A stretch of 64,000 nucleotides of DNA from JAWLCA01 sp050485905 (GCA_050485905.1 JBJHCH010000003.1:6300-70299); one strand, 5' to 3'. Counted from the first letter of the stretch, positions 17,826 to 29,007 are shown. Translations and numbers: made by a program. Notes: generated by a model not told the origin, from the letters alone.

Positions 17826-18572
17826 ATGCGGCTGACCTGCCCCGCCTGCGGCGCGGCCTATGACGTGCCCGACGACGCGATCCCTGCAACCGGGCGCGAG
17901 GTAGAATGTTCCGATTGCGGCGCCGTCTGGCAGGCCCGGCGCGCCATCGCAAGCAGGGCAGAACCGCCCGCAGATGACCGTTTCGCAATCGAACGCGCAT
18001 TGGCACGCGCGGTCACCGCAGAACCGGCTCGGGACCGACCGCAGGCCCCGCCAACAACCCCGCCAGACGAAGACGACGAGGAGGAAGAGCCGCCGTTGCC
18101 CGGCTTTACCCCGGCACCGAAACGCCGACCGCTCGACGACTCCATTCTGAGGATTTTGCGCGAAGAGGCCGAGCGCGAAGCGCGGGCGCGTGCAGCAGAG
18201 CGCGCGCCGGTCGAGGTGCAGCCAGAGCTTGGCCTGTCCGAGGGCCAGCCCCCGCGCGCCCCGCAACCCGCACCTCCCCCTGCACCGACGCCGCCGCCAG
18301 ACCTGCCTAGCAAACCGTCACCGCAGCCCGCCCCGACACATCGACCCGCGCAAGAGGAAACCGCGCCTGATCGCAGCGGCTTCGGCACGGGCTTCCTGCT
18401 CGCCGTCGGCCTCGCCGCTGCGGCTCTCTATGCCTATGTCGCGGCCGAGGGGCTTTCGACCGAGTTCCCGGCGCTCACACAGGCGCTGGAAGCCTATGTC
18501 ACCTTCGTTGATGCGCTGAGGCTCTGGCTGGCCGAAACCGTTGCGAGGCTGCGCGAGATGGCGGGCGTCTGA
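17826..18572 (+). CDS. Zinc-ribbon (MJ0042 type) membrane protein
   Basis: A 248-residue protein. Residues 1-38 form a zinc ribbon with two CxxC pairs (CPAC and CSDC, separated by about 20 residues), the MJ0042-type finger. A long acidic, then Pro/Ala-rich linker follows (about 50-180). One transmembrane segment (GFLLAVGLAAAALYAYVAA) lies near residue 190-210, with a short tail. Such proteins are common in Rhodobacterales next to division or lipid genes, with no proven role. GAGGAA precedes the ATG at 17826; the frame upstream extends but is the shadow of plsC. Confidence 0.82.
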   Translation: MRLTCPACGAAYDVPDDAIPATGREVECSDCGAVWQARRAIASRAEPPADDRFAIERALARAVTAEPARDRPQAPPTTPPDEDDEEEEPPLPGFTPAPKRRPLDDSILRILREEAEREARARAAERAPVEVQPELGLSEGQPPRAPQPAPPPAPTPPPDLPSKPSPQPAPTHRPAQEETAPDRSGFGTGFLLAVGLAAAALYAYVAAEGLSTEFPALTQALEAYVTFVDALRLWLAETVARLREMAGV

Positions 18573-18654
18573 ACCTACGGGCCGAAGCTGGAAATGCGCG
18601 GCGCAGGTGCCATACTCTGAGTCTTGAAGTTTCCCTCGCCGCAGGACCATCGCC

Positions 18655-19674
18655 ATGTCCCAGACCGTCCTTCTGACCGGCGCTTCGAGCTTTATCGCAA
18701 AGCATGTTGCGCTGAAACTGCTGCACGCGGGGATGACCGTCCGCGCCTCGGTTCGCAGCGCGGCGCGCGAGGGAGAGGTGATCGCCGCGTTGAGCCCGGA
18801 TGCCGCTGCGACCGTGGAGCGGCTGAGCTTCGTGCATCTGGACCTGACGCGCGACGATGGCTGGGCACAGGCCGCCGAAGGGGTAGATGCGCTGGTCCAC
18901 ACCGCATCACCGTTTCCCATCGCGCAGCCAAAGAACGCCGACGACCTGATCCGCCCGGCGGTGGACGGCACGTTGCGGGCACTTCGGGCGGCACGGGATG
19001 CGGGTGTGGGCCGGGTTGTCCTGACTTCGTCCATCGCCGCTATCATGCGCTGCGATCTGCCCGCCGGGCGCGATCAGCACGACGAGACCGACTGGAGCCA
19101 GACCGATCACCCTGCCGCCACCTTCTATGACCAGTCAAAGACGCTGGCCGAGCGCGCGGCCTGGGATTTCGTGCGCGACGAGGCGCCGGACATGGCGCTG
19201 ACCACGATCAATCCGGGCTTCGTGCTTGGTCCGCCGCTGGACGACGGCTTCGGCAGTTCGGTCGGCTTCGTGAAGCGCCTTCTGTCCGGCAAGGATCCGA
19301 TGCTTCCCCGGCTTGGCCTGCCCGTCGTGGACGTGCGCGACGTGGCCGAGATGCATTTGCGCGCCCTGCAGCGACCCAAGACTGCCGGCGGGCGCTATCC
19401 GGCCACGGCCGGCTCAATTTGGTTCGTCGAGATGTCGCGCCGGTTGAAGGCAGAATATCCTGCCCGCCGGATGGCCACGCGCGAGGCGCCGAAACTGCTG
19501 CTACGCGCAATCGCGCTGTTCGACCCCGAGGTGAAATCGATCCTGCCCGATCTCGGCCATCTCTATCGGGTATCGAACCGGCGTGCGGCGGAGGATATGG
19601 GTATGAGCTTCATTCCGCCCGAACAGGCACTTCTGGCGACCGCAGAGTACCTGGTCGCCCACAAGCTGGTCTGA
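18655..19674 (+). CDS. NAD-dependent epimerase/dehydratase (extended SDR)
   Basis: A 339-residue extended short-chain dehydrogenase of the dihydroflavonol-4-reductase/aldehyde-reductase type. TGASSFIAKH is the nucleotide-binding turn (second glycine replaced by serine), VHTASPF and VLTSSIAAI carry the catalytic region, and YDQSK is the YxxxK motif. These enzymes reduce carbonyl groups of diverse small molecules, so the substrate is open. It lies between the zinc-ribbon gene and the convergent DUF4175 gene, only seven bases from the stop of the latter. Confidence 0.85.
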   Translation: MSQTVLLTGASSFIAKHVALKLLHAGMTVRASVRSAAREGEVIAALSPDAAATVERLSFVHLDLTRDDGWAQAAEGVDALVHTASPFPIAQPKNADDLIRPAVDGTLRALRAARDAGVGRVVLTSSIAAIMRCDLPAGRDQHDETDWSQTDHPAATFYDQSKTLAERAAWDFVRDEAPDMALTTINPGFVLGPPLDDGFGSSVGFVKRLLSGKDPMLPRLGLPVVDVRDVAEMHLRALQRPKTAGGRYPATAGSIWFVEMSRRLKAEYPARRMATREAPKLLLRAIALFDPEVKSILPDLGHLYRVSNRRAAEDMGMSFIPPEQALLATAEYLVAHKLV

Positions 19675-19681
19675 AGCCGGT

Positions 19682-22189
19682 TCAGAACCTGTCGAGAAGG
19701 CGGCGCAGGTAGTCCAGTTCGACCTCTGGCCGCGCCTGGTCGCCCGAACGGCGGCGAAGCTCTTGTAGCAGTTCTTCCGCCCGGCGGTAGACGTCGCCGC
19801 CGTGAAGCATGTCGTCATCTGTCCCCAAGTGACCCCTCGCCCCGCTGTCACGACCCAGCGGGTCACGGAGCGCATCGGGTTCCGCCCTGCCAACCTGGTC
19901 GCCCTGCCCGCCACCCTGCTGCTGTTCCGCCAGCGCCTCGCCCAGGTCGCGCATGCCATCGCGGAGTGCTTCCATCGCCTCGGCCTGCCGGTCCAATGCC
20001 TCGGCGTTCTCTCCCTCGCGCAAGGCCCGCTCAGCCTCTTCCATCGACCGTTCGGCGCGCTCCAGTGCTTCGTTCGCGGCATCGCCCTGAGGGGTACCGC
20101 GGCCGGGCATCTGCCCGCGCTGCTGACCCAACTGGTCGCGCAAGGCCTGCTGGCGCTCCGACAGACCCGGGCCGGGGTCTCCGCCCTCGCCCTCATCATC
20201 GCCCTCACCCTGGCCTTGTCGGCCGCTACCAAACTGCTCCTGCAGGTCGCGGAAGGTGTCGTCGTTCAGCCCCTGCTGGCCACGCAGCGTCTCTGCCAGG
20301 CCGCGCATCGCATCCTGACCCGGGCCGCCTTCGCCGCCCTGACCCTCGGCGATCTGCATGTTTTCCATCATCTGGCGCAGCATTTCCAGAAGCTCGGCCG
20401 CTTCGTCCATGCGGCCTTCTTCCATCAGTTGCTGCAGGCGCTCCAGCATGTCTGCCAGCTGGTCGCCGGTGATCTCCATGCTGTCTTCGTTCAGGGATTG
20501 CTGGCGGTCGGGATCGCGCTGCGCCTCCTGCGCCAACTGGTTCATGTAGTCGCGCATGGCCTCGCGCAACTCCTGAACCAACTCGTCGATCTCGGACTGG
20601 TCGGCCCCGTTTCGCATCGCCTCGGACAGCCGGTCCTGTGCGCGCTGAAGCCGTTCGCGGGCGCTGTCCAGATCGCCCTGCTCGATCAGAAGCGCAATCT
20701 CCCACAGTTCCTCAGCCAGTTCGTCGCGCGCCTCGGCGCTCATCCCGTCGGCAATGGCCGAATCGAGCCGCCGCAGCACGACGCGCAGCATCAGAAAGGC
20801 GCGTTCGTCGCGGATGAAACCCTCGGGCAGATGGGTAACGGCGCGCAGGATCTGCGCCACCCGCGGCCCGCTCTCGCGCGACCACAGCAGGTCGCGGCGC
20901 ATCTCGGCCACCGATCCGGCCAGCGGGTCGAAGAAACGCTTCGCCGGCAGGACAACCGACTGGGTATCGCTTTCCCCAACCTGGCCTCGCGCGTCCTCGG
21001 CCGACAGGGTGATTGTCACCGGCAGGTTCGCCCAGGGGTGTTCCGACAGGTTCTCGATCAGGGTCTCGGTGAACTCGTCGCGCCGTCCGGTCATCGGCAT
21101 CGGCAGGTCGAGCACCAGTGCCTCGCGCGGTTCGGGGTCGGGTTGCAGTCCATAGCGCCGGTCGACCGCATCGAGATCGAGCTCGATCAGCGCCTGCCCG
21201 CCAACCACCCCATAGTCGTCGCGCACACGAAAGGGCTGGCTCATCAGCCCGTCGGCTTCGCGCTGGATGGGGCCGGACATGACGATTCGTGGGGGTTCAT
21301 CCCCGATCACAGCGATGTCCCATTGCCGGCCGCCCGGTCCGGTAATCGCCAGATAACCCGACTGCGCGATCTCGAAATCCGCCATCGGTTCGGTGGCTTC
21401 TTCGCCAGTGGCACCGCCGGACAGCGTCTCGTCCAGACCGAGGATACCGACCTCGCCATAAAGCCGCACCGTGACGATGCTGCCCTCGGGCACGGCGATT
21501 GCGGTCTCGCGAACCTCGTTCAGATAGATCGTGGGCTTGCCGGTATAGGCCGGGGGGCGTACCCAACCTTCCCAAGACGGGCGGGCGACCATTGCATCGG
21601 CGCCGCCGGGTAGCGTGATCTCGGCCACTTCGGTCAGGCGTGCGGGCGCGCCGAACCCCAGCGCCATCACCGCGGCCAGAAGGGCGGCGTAGCGCAGAGC
21701 ATAGGGGTCTTGAGACGAGAGTCTCAAGTTTGGCACGGCCGGCCGCGCCGCCGCTGCCCGCTCTGCCATGCGCAGAACATGGGCCTGCCAGACGAGTTTG
21801 GACGCCGGATCGTCCGCCCCGATTGCCTGCGTGTCGGCCAGCGCGGTCAGCGGCCGGCCCGGCAGGGTGCGGTCCAGCCGGTCCAGCGCCTCTGCCCGGT
21901 CGGGCCAACGGAAGCGACGAAGGCCCCATGCCGTGGCGAGCAGGATCAAGACGACTGAGGTGGCCACTATCGCCGTGAACCACCGCGACGGCAGCACGTC
22001 CTGCACGCCGAAGGCCAGCGCCGCGATGCCGACGAACAGCAGGCTCCACGCCGGCCAGAAGGCGCGCGCGGCGCGCTCGGCCAGAAGACCCGCCCATGTC
22101 AGCCGCAACGGGCGGCGGAGCTTCGTTGCCGCCACCTCCAGCGCGCTGGGGCCGGGAGCATCGTTGGCTACAGGGGGATCTTGGCGCAT
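19682..22189 (-). CDS. TIGR02302/DUF4175 family membrane protein
   Basis: An 835-residue protein of a family largely restricted to alphaproteobacteria. Two or three hydrophobic helices lie in the first 100 residues (LLFVGIAALAFGV and VVLILLATAW). A long beta-rich middle region follows, and the C-terminal third is very rich in Gln, Glu, Arg and Met in coiled-coil-like repeats (about 480-800) with Gly-rich breaks. Function is unknown; an envelope role fits the membrane anchor. The ATG at 22189 has AAAGGAA upstream. It closes the argH-lptM-DUF2834-lysA run, 31 bases after lysA. Confidence 0.88.
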   Translation of the reverse strand: MRQDPPVANDAPGPSALEVAATKLRRPLRLTWAGLLAERAARAFWPAWSLLFVGIAALAFGVQDVLPSRWFTAIVATSVVLILLATAWGLRRFRWPDRAEALDRLDRTLPGRPLTALADTQAIGADDPASKLVWQAHVLRMAERAAAARPAVPNLRLSSQDPYALRYAALLAAVMALGFGAPARLTEVAEITLPGGADAMVARPSWEGWVRPPAYTGKPTIYLNEVRETAIAVPEGSIVTVRLYGEVGILGLDETLSGGATGEEATEPMADFEIAQSGYLAITGPGGRQWDIAVIGDEPPRIVMSGPIQREADGLMSQPFRVRDDYGVVGGQALIELDLDAVDRRYGLQPDPEPREALVLDLPMPMTGRRDEFTETLIENLSEHPWANLPVTITLSAEDARGQVGESDTQSVVLPAKRFFDPLAGSVAEMRRDLLWSRESGPRVAQILRAVTHLPEGFIRDERAFLMLRVVLRRLDSAIADGMSAEARDELAEELWEIALLIEQGDLDSARERLQRAQDRLSEAMRNGADQSEIDELVQELREAMRDYMNQLAQEAQRDPDRQQSLNEDSMEITGDQLADMLERLQQLMEEGRMDEAAELLEMLRQMMENMQIAEGQGGEGGPGQDAMRGLAETLRGQQGLNDDTFRDLQEQFGSGRQGQGEGDDEGEGGDPGPGLSERQQALRDQLGQQRGQMPGRGTPQGDAANEALERAERSMEEAERALREGENAEALDRQAEAMEALRDGMRDLGEALAEQQQGGGQGDQVGRAEPDALRDPLGRDSGARGHLGTDDDMLHGGDVYRRAEELLQELRRRSGDQARPEVELDYLRRLLDRF

Positions 22190-22220
22190 GCTTCCTTTCA
22201 GGGTTGGACGCGACAGACGT

Positions 22221-23486
22221 CTACAACCACCCAGGCATGGTATCGCGGGCGAGCATTTCGTCAAACGTCGGGCGGGGGCGTATGACGGCGAATTGATCCC
22301 CGTTCACCAGAACCTCGGGCACCAGCGGGCGCGCGTTGTATTCAGACGCCATAACCGCGCCATAGGCCCCGGCCGAGCGGAACGCGACGAGATCGCCCGA
22401 TTGCAGCGGCGGAAGCGGTCGGGCGCGGGCGAAGGTGTCGCCGCTTTCGCAGACCGGCCCGACCACGTCATAACGCTGCAATTCCACCCCCGGCGCATGC
22501 TCGACCACCGGCACGATATCGTGATGCGCGCCGTACATCGCCGGGCGGATCAGGTCGTTCATCGCGGCGTCGAGGATCAGGAAATCCCGCCCCTCGCCCT
22601 GCTTGAGGTAGATGACCGACGCGACCAGCAACCCGGCATTGCCGGAAATCAGCCGGCCCGGCTCTATCTCGATCTCGCAGCCCAGATCGCCGACAGTGCG
22701 CTTGATGACCTCGCCATATTCCAGCGGCAGCGGCGGGGCGGTGTTGGCGCGCTCATAAGGGATGCCGAGACCCCCGCCGAGGTCTAGCCGGCTGATCGTG
22801 TGGCCGTCGGCGCGGAGCTGCAGGGTCAGGTCGGCCACCTTCAGGTACGCCTGCTCGAACGGGGTCAGATCGGTCAGCTGGCTGCCGATATGCACGTCGA
22901 TCCCCACGACATCGATGCCCGGCAGAGTGGCCGCCAGGGAATAGACCTCTCTCGCGCGGGCGATCGGGATGCCGAACTTGTCCTCCTTGCGCCCCGTCGC
23001 AATCTTCTCGTGGGTGCGGGCATCCACGTCGGGGTTCACGCGCACCGTGATCGGGGCCGTAGCGCCGATCGACGACGCGACCTCAGACAGCGCCAGAAGC
23101 TCGGGCTCGGATTCGACGTTGAACTGGCGGATGCCACCCTCCAGCGCCAGCCGCATCTCGGCCTGCGTCTTGCCTATGCCGGAGAACACGATCTTCTCGC
23201 CCGGCACACCCGCGGCCTTCGCCCGCAGGTATTCACCGCCCGAGACCACATCCATCCCTGCGCCCAAATTTCCCAGCGTGCGCAACACGGCCAGATTGCC
23301 GTTCGACTTCACCGCAAAGCAGATCAGATGCGGCAGCGGCGCCAACGCTTCTTCGAACAGCCGGTAGTGGCGGGTCAGCGTGGCGGTGGAATAGACGTAG
23401 AAGGGCGTGCCGACCGTCGCCGCGATCTCGTGGATCGGCACGTCCTCGGCATGAAGCTGCCCGTCGCGATAGAGGAAATGGTCCAT
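22221..23486 (-). CDS. lysA: Diaminopimelate decarboxylase
   Basis: A 421-residue fold-type III PLP enzyme making L-lysine from meso-diaminopimelate, the last step of lysine synthesis. CFAVKSNGN holds the PLP lysine, HIGSQ and DLGGGLGIPY bind the cofactor phosphate, and PVCESGDTFA supplies the active-site cysteine at the dimer interface. The start MDHFLYRDGQLHAEDVP is the normal LysA start. Its ATG overlaps the TGA of the DUF2834 gene by one base, showing translational coupling. Confidence 0.96.
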   Translation of the reverse strand: MDHFLYRDGQLHAEDVPIHEIAATVGTPFYVYSTATLTRHYRLFEEALAPLPHLICFAVKSNGNLAVLRTLGNLGAGMDVVSGGEYLRAKAAGVPGEKIVFSGIGKTQAEMRLALEGGIRQFNVESEPELLALSEVASSIGATAPITVRVNPDVDARTHEKIATGRKEDKFGIPIARAREVYSLAATLPGIDVVGIDVHIGSQLTDLTPFEQAYLKVADLTLQLRADGHTISRLDLGGGLGIPYERANTAPPLPLEYGEVIKRTVGDLGCEIEIEPGRLISGNAGLLVASVIYLKQGEGRDFLILDAAMNDLIRPAMYGAHHDIVPVVEHAPGVELQRYDVVGPVCESGDTFARARPLPPLQSGDLVAFRSAGAYGAVMASEYNARPLVPEVLVNGDQFAVIRPRPTFDEMLARDTMPGWL

Positions 23487-23803
23487 CAGGTCACGGGCCG
23501 CGAGCGCAGGAACAGGTAGAGCGGCAGGCCGCAGGAGACGCCGATCCCAAAGGTGGCGGGAATGGCGATCAGCCCCAGCCACATCCGCCGGCTGACGGAT
23601 TCAACGATCACGAAGACCGTCAGCGCCACCGCCGCGATCGTCAGATCCCAGGTCAGGCCGGATGTCGCAGCGTTGGCGTGCCAGGCGTCCACCATGGCCA
23701 TCAGATCCCAGGTGTTCTGGTTGAACCAGGTAATGAAGTAATACATCGGGTGGATCGCACCCCAGATCGCCAGAGCCAGATAGAGCCACCGCAGCGGCGT
23801 CAT
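23486..23803 (-). CDS. DUF2834 family small membrane protein
   Basis: A 105-residue protein with three predicted transmembrane segments: WLYLALAIWGAIHPMYYFI, TWDLTIAAVALTVFVIVES and LGLIAIPATFGIGVSCGLPLY. This fits DUF2834, a family of unknown function. The ATG at 23803 overlaps the stop of lptM, and its own stop overlaps the start of lysA. Longer upstream frames are shadows. Confidence 0.8.
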   Translation of the reverse strand: MTPLRWLYLALAIWGAIHPMYYFITWFNQNTWDLMAMVDAWHANAATSGLTWDLTIAAVALTVFVIVESVSRRMWLGLIAIPATFGIGVSCGLPLYLFLRSRPVT

Positions 23804-23927
23804 CAGAGCCTGCCCGTCACGCCCATGCGCGCCTCGCCGCCGACCGTCACGCCGGATTGCGGTGGCTGCGGCGGGCCGTCGGCCCCGCATGCTGCCAGCG
23901 TCAGTGCAGTCAGAAGAATCAGCAGTC

Positions 23928-23931
<4 letters not shown>
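23803..23931 (-). CDS. lptM: LptM-like small lipoprotein
   Basis: A 42-residue lipoprotein: a short signal peptide with the lipobox LAAC (cysteine at about residue 15), then [10 protein letters not shown] and a short polar tail. The position between argH and lysA and the CG-x-GPP pattern match LptM (formerly YifL), a lipoprotein that helps maturation of the LptD/LptE LPS translocon. Its ATG overlaps the argH stop by four bases (ATGA), and its stop shares a base with the next ATG. It is the 3' part of a much longer but spurious open frame. Confidence 0.85.
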
Positions 23932-25328
<1,397 letters not shown>

Positions 25329-25350
25329 GGTCTGGCCTTCTGGAGGGAAA

Positions 25351-25908
25351 ATGCGTCTGATCCGTCTCGCCGTCCTCTACACGGCCCTCGCGCTTGGTGC
25401 AAATGCCGCGGCCGCCGATACAGCGGCGCTGGAGGCGCTGCGCGAGGGCGACATGCGCAAGCTGAACTTCCACGCCGAGGCCAAACCGATCCCTGAAGTG
25501 ACGCTGCTGGACGCCGACGACGCGACCCACACGCTGACCGAATACCACGGTCGCCATGTCGTGCTGAACTTCTGGGCCACCTGGTGCGCGCCCTGCCGGC
25601 ACGAGATGCCCTCGCTCGACCGGCTGGAGGCGGAGTTCGGTGGCGACGGATTTGCCGTGGTCCCGGTGGCCACCGGGCGCAACTCTGTCGCCGGAATCAA
25701 CCGGTTCTTCGAGGAGGCGGAAATCGCGCATCTGCCGATCCTGCGCGACACGCGGCAGGAACTGGCGCGCGAGATGGGTGTTCTGGGCCTGCCGGTGACG
25801 GTGATCCTGGATCCCGAAGGCCGCGAAATCGCACGCCTGATCGGCGACGCGGAATGGGACAGCGCCCCGGCCAGGGCAATCATCGCGGCCCTTCTCGCCG
25901 GCGGTTGA
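25351..25908 (+). CDS. TlpA-like thiol:disulfide reductase
   Basis: A 185-residue exported thioredoxin-fold protein. A signal peptide ending near ANAAAA (residues 1-22) is followed by a TlpA/AhpC domain, with the redox site WCAPC (Cys79, Cys82) and a cis-proline in GLPVTVI. By family it keeps periplasmic thiols reduced, for example in cytochrome c or oxidase assembly. GGAGGG precedes the ATG at 25351. No cytochrome-maturation genes are adjacent, so the partner is unknown. Confidence 0.9.
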   Translation: MRLIRLAVLYTALALGANAAAADTAALEALREGDMRKLNFHAEAKPIPEVTLLDADDATHTLTEYHGRHVVLNFWATWCAPCRHEMPSLDRLEAEFGGDGFAVVPVATGRNSVAGINRFFEEAEIAHLPILRDTRQELAREMGVLGLPVTVILDPEGREIARLIGDAEWDSAPARAIIAALLAGG

Positions 25909-26052
25909 CTGCCTGCAACACGGCCCGCCCGCTGCGCGCCCCTGTGACTTGGCGGCATTGCGCTTGACCGGGGCATTCCTTAGGTCATGCTGGGATCAAG
26001 GCCCGGCGCGAGAGCCACGCGCCGGCCACAACAAAGGGAAGAGGTATTCAGC

Positions 26053-27228
26053 ATGACCAATGTCGTTATCGTCTCGGCCGCGCGCACGGCCGTCGGCAGT
26101 TTCAGCGGCGCATTCGCCAACACGCCCGCCCATGACCTCGGCGCGGCCGTGCTGGAGGCGCTGGTCGCCCGCGCCGGCATCGACAAGGCAGAGGTGTCGG
26201 AAACCATCCTCGGCCAGGTGCTGACCGCCGGGCAGGGACAGAATCCCGCGCGGCAGGCCCATATCAACGCGGGCCTTCCTGTCGAATCCGCCGCATGGTC
26301 GATCAACCAGGTCTGCGGCTCGGGTCTGCGCGCGGTGGCGCTGGCCGCCCAGCACATCCAGCTTGGCGACGCCGCCATCGTCGCCGCTGGCGGGCAAGAG
26401 AACATGAGCCTTTCGCCCCACGTCGCGCACCTGCGCGCGGGCCACAAGATGGGCGACATGAAGTTCATCGACTCGATGATCAAGGATGGGCTTTGGGACG
26501 CGTTCAATGGCTACCACATGGGCCAGACGGCCGAGAACGTGGCCCAGCAGTGGCAGATCAGCCGCGACATGCAGGACCAGTTCGCGCTGGAGAGCCAGAA
26601 CAAGGCCGAGGCGGCGCAGAAGGCCGGCAAGTTCGCCGACGAGATCGTGGCCTTCACGGTCAAGACCCGCAAGGGCGACACGGTCGTCGATCAGGACGAA
26701 TACATCCGCCACGGCGCGACGCTGGAAGGGATGCAGAAGCTGCGCCCGGCCTTTACGAAGGAAGGCTCGGTCACGGCCGCGAATGCCAGCGGCATCAACG
26801 ATGGCGCGGCCGGCGTGCTGCTGATGAGCGCGGAAGAGGCAGAGAAGCGCGGGCTCACGCCCCTTGCCCGCATCGCCTCCTACGCCACGGCGGGGCTCGA
26901 TCCGTCGATCATGGGCGTGGGACCGATCCACGCCAGCCGCAAGGCGCTGGAAAAGGCCGGCTGGAAGCCTGAGGATCTGGACCTGATCGAGGCCAACGAG
27001 GCCTTTGCTGCCCAGGCTTGCGCAGTGAACAAGGACATGGGCTGGGATACTTCCAAGGTGAACGTGAACGGCGGCGCCATCGCCATCGGCCACCCCATCG
27101 GAGCGTCGGGCGCGCGGATCCTGAATACGCTGCTTTTCGAGATGAAGCGGTCGGGCGCGAAGAAGGGCCTCGCAACGCTCTGCATCGGCGGTGGCATGGG
27201 CGTCGCCATGTGCCTCGAAGGCATGTAG
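26053..27228 (+). CDS. phaA: Acetyl-CoA C-acetyltransferase (beta-ketothiolase)
   Basis: A 391-residue biosynthetic thiolase joining two acetyl-CoA into acetoacetyl-CoA. The acyl-accepting Cys88 is in NQVCGSG, His347 in GHPIGASG and the second Cys377 in [16 protein letters not shown] lies upstream of the ATG at 26053. phaB follows, so the pair supplies 3-hydroxybutyryl-CoA for polyhydroxybutyrate and for the ethylmalonyl-CoA pathway, to which Mcl1 in this window also belongs. The polymerase gene phaC is not in the window. Confidence 0.95.
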   Translation: MTNVVIVSAARTAVGSFSGAFANTPAHDLGAAVLEALVARAGIDKAEVSETILGQVLTAGQGQNPARQAHINAGLPVESAAWSINQVCGSGLRAVALAAQHIQLGDAAIVAAGGQENMSLSPHVAHLRAGHKMGDMKFIDSMIKDGLWDAFNGYHMGQTAENVAQQWQISRDMQDQFALESQNKAEAAQKAGKFADEIVAFTVKTRKGDTVVDQDEYIRHGATLEGMQKLRPAFTKEGSVTAANASGINDGAAGVLLMSAEEAEKRGLTPLARIASYATAGLDPSIMGVGPIHASRKALEKAGWKPEDLDLIEANEAFAAQACAVNKDMGWDTSKVNVNGGAIAIGHPIGASGARILNTLLFEMKRSGAKKGLATLCIGGGMGVAMCLEGM

Positions 27229-27236
27229 TTGAAAGG

Positions 27237-27261
27237 CCGGGCGTAACTTTGTTGCGCCCGG
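27237..27261 (+). other. Intercistronic hairpin between phaA and phaB
   Basis: CCGGGCGTAAC (27237-27247), loop TTT, GTTGCGCCCGG (27251-27261), 11 pairs with one G-T pair. It starts nine bases after the phaA stop, has no T-run, and the phaB ribosome site is 40 bases on. It may stabilise phaA mRNA or partly reduce phaB transcription. Confidence 0.6.
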
Positions 27262-27313
27262 ACTGCCATTGGCCTAACAACATTGCCTGAGGATGACAGG
27301 GACAGGAGGAGCT

Positions 27314-28036
27314 ATGTCACGGGTTGCATTGGTTACAGGGGGGTCGCGCGGCATCGGCGCGGCGATCTCCAAGGCACTGAAGGACGCGGGCTATACGGTG
27401 GCCGCCAACTACGCGGGCAATGACGAGGCCGCGGCAAAGTTCTCTGAAGAAACCGGCATCAAGACCTACAAGTGGAACGTCGCGGATTACGAGGCCTCGA
27501 AGGCTGGCATCGCGCAGGTCGAGGGCGATCTTGGCCCCATCGACATCGTCGTGGCGAACGCGGGCATCACCCGCGACGCGCCGTTCCACAAGATGACGCC
27601 GGAGCAATGGACCCAGGTCATCGACACCAACCTGACCGGCGTTTTCAACACCGTCCATCCGATCTGGCCGGGAATGCGCGAGCGCAAGTTCGGCCGGGTT
27701 GTCGTGATCTCATCGATCAACGGGCAGAAGGGCCAGTTCGCGCAGGTCAACTATGCCGCGACCAAAGCGGGCGACCTCGGCATTGTGAAAAGCCTGGCAC
27801 AAGAGGGCGCGCGCGCCGGGATCACCGCAAATGCGGTGTGCCCAGGCTATATCGCCACCGAGATGGTGATGGCGGTGCCGGAAAAGGTGCGCGAGTCGAT
27901 CATCTCGCAGATCCCAGCCGGCCGTCTGGGCGAGCCAGAGGAGATCGCGCGCTGCGTGGCCTTCCTCGTTTCGGATGGCGCGGGTTTCGTCAACGGTTCC
28001 ACGATCAGCGCGAACGGGGCGCAGTTCTTCGTCTGA
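27314..28036 (+). CDS. phaB: Acetoacetyl-CoA reductase
   Basis: A 240-residue classical short-chain dehydrogenase reducing acetoacetyl-CoA to (R)-3-hydroxybutyryl-CoA with NADPH. GGSRGIG is the cofactor loop, Ser134, Tyr147 and Lys151 (NYAATK) form the catalytic set, and NAGITRD is family-specific. The C-terminus NGSTISANGAQFF matches PhaB rather than FabG. AGGAGG precedes the ATG. Co-directional with phaA, 85 bases downstream of it. Confidence 0.95.
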   Translation: MSRVALVTGGSRGIGAAISKALKDAGYTVAANYAGNDEAAAKFSEETGIKTYKWNVADYEASKAGIAQVEGDLGPIDIVVANAGITRDAPFHKMTPEQWTQVIDTNLTGVFNTVHPIWPGMRERKFGRVVVISSINGQKGQFAQVNYAATKAGDLGIVKSLAQEGARAGITANAVCPGYIATEMVMAVPEKVRESIISQIPAGRLGEPEEIARCVAFLVSDGAGFVNGSTISANGAQFFV

Positions 28037-28056
28037 CGGCATCCACGCGAAAGCGC

Positions 28057-28086
28057 CGGCCGGTCCCTTGCGGGGCCGGCCGTTTT
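28057..28086 (+). terminator. Rho-independent terminator after phaB
   Basis: CGGCCGGTCCC (28057-28067), loop TTGC, GGGGCCGGCCG (28072-28082), then TTTT. One G-T pair in an 11-bp stem. It closes phaA-phaB. Confidence 0.85.
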
Positions 28087-28113
28087 CGTGGAATGGCGGC
28101 GCAGGAGAAAACC

Positions 28114-29007
28114 ATGTCCAGAACCCGCGCCACCGCCATCGGATTCGTCGCCGTCCTGCTCTGGGCGTCGCTGGCGCTACTCACCGTGGGCTCGGCCCCC
28201 GTGCCGCCGTTCCAATTGAACGCGCTCTGCTTTGCCATTGGCGGCGGGATCGGGTTGACATGGGTCTGGCGGTCAGGGGGCGCAGGGCGGCTGCGCGCGG
28301 TGTCCTGGCGGGTCTATGCCTTCGGCACGGCGGGGCTGTTCGGCTATCACGCGCTCTACTTCTCGGCCCTGCGGATGGCCCCGCCGGCTGAGGCCGGGCT
28401 GATCGCCTATCTCTGGCCGTTGCTGATCGTGCTGTTTTCCGGTCTGCTGCCGGACGAACGGCTGGGCCTTGGCCATGTGATCGGTGCACTGATGGCCTTT
28501 GTGGGGGCTGCAATGATCGTATTGCGGGGCGCGAGCGGGTTCGACACCAGCGCCCTGCCCGGGCTTGGCCTCGCCTTCCTTTGTGCGCTGACCTGGGCGG
28601 GCTATTCTGTCCTGTCGCGGCGGCTGGGTGCGATCCCGACTGACAGCGTGGCGGTGTTCTGCCTAGCCTCAGCGGTGCTGTCGGCGGTCGCGCACCTGCT
28701 GTTCGAAACCACCGCATGGCCCACCGGAAGCATCGGCTGGGCCTCCGTCATCGCGCTTGGGTTGGGGCCGGTGGGACTCGCCTTCTACGTGTGGGACATC
28801 GGCGTGAAGCGCGGCGATATCCAGTTGCTAGGGGTAGCATCCTACGCCGCCCCGCTGCTGTCCACATTGCTTCTGATTGTGGCGGGAGTCGCCGCCGCGA
28901 CGCCAACACTGCTGCTCTCCGCCGGCCTCATCACCGGCGGCGCAGCGGTAGCGGCCCGCGCCAGCGGGTCGATCAGGCGTGCGATTCCACCTGCGACAAA
29001 CGCGTAA
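28114..29007 (+). CDS. EamA/DMT family transporter, YddG-like
   Basis: A 297-residue membrane protein with about ten hydrophobic segments in two EamA halves (for example VAVLLWASLALLTV and GLAFLCALTWAGYSVLSRRL). The overall pattern resembles the YddG-type aromatic amino acid exporters of the drug/metabolite transporter superfamily; the substrate is a guess. CAGGAG lies upstream of the ATG at 28114. Its 3' end overlaps the convergent ydcH-like gene by 35 bases. Confidence 0.82.
   Translation: MSRTRATAIGFVAVLLWASLALLTVGSAPVPPFQLNALCFAIGGGIGLTWVWRSGGAGRLRAVSWRVYAFGTAGLFGYHALYFSALRMAPPAEAGLIAYLWPLLIVLFSGLLPDERLGLGHVIGALMAFVGAAMIVLRGASGFDTSALPGLGLAFLCALTWAGYSVLSRRLGAIPTDSVAVFCLASAVLSAVAHLLFETTAWPTGSIGWASVIALGLGPVGLAFYVWDIGVKRGDIQLLGVASYAAPLLSTLLLIVAGVAAATPTLLLSAGLITGGAAVAARASGSIRRAIPPATNA

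Noticed and set aside
19802..21613. 603-codon plus-strand open frame opposite the DUF4175 gene
   Set aside because: Antisense shadow; the opposite strand has a recognised family with normal composition.
25960..26052. Promoter for phaA at TTGACC near 25964
   Set aside because: No acceptable -10 element at 16-18 bases; left out of the features.
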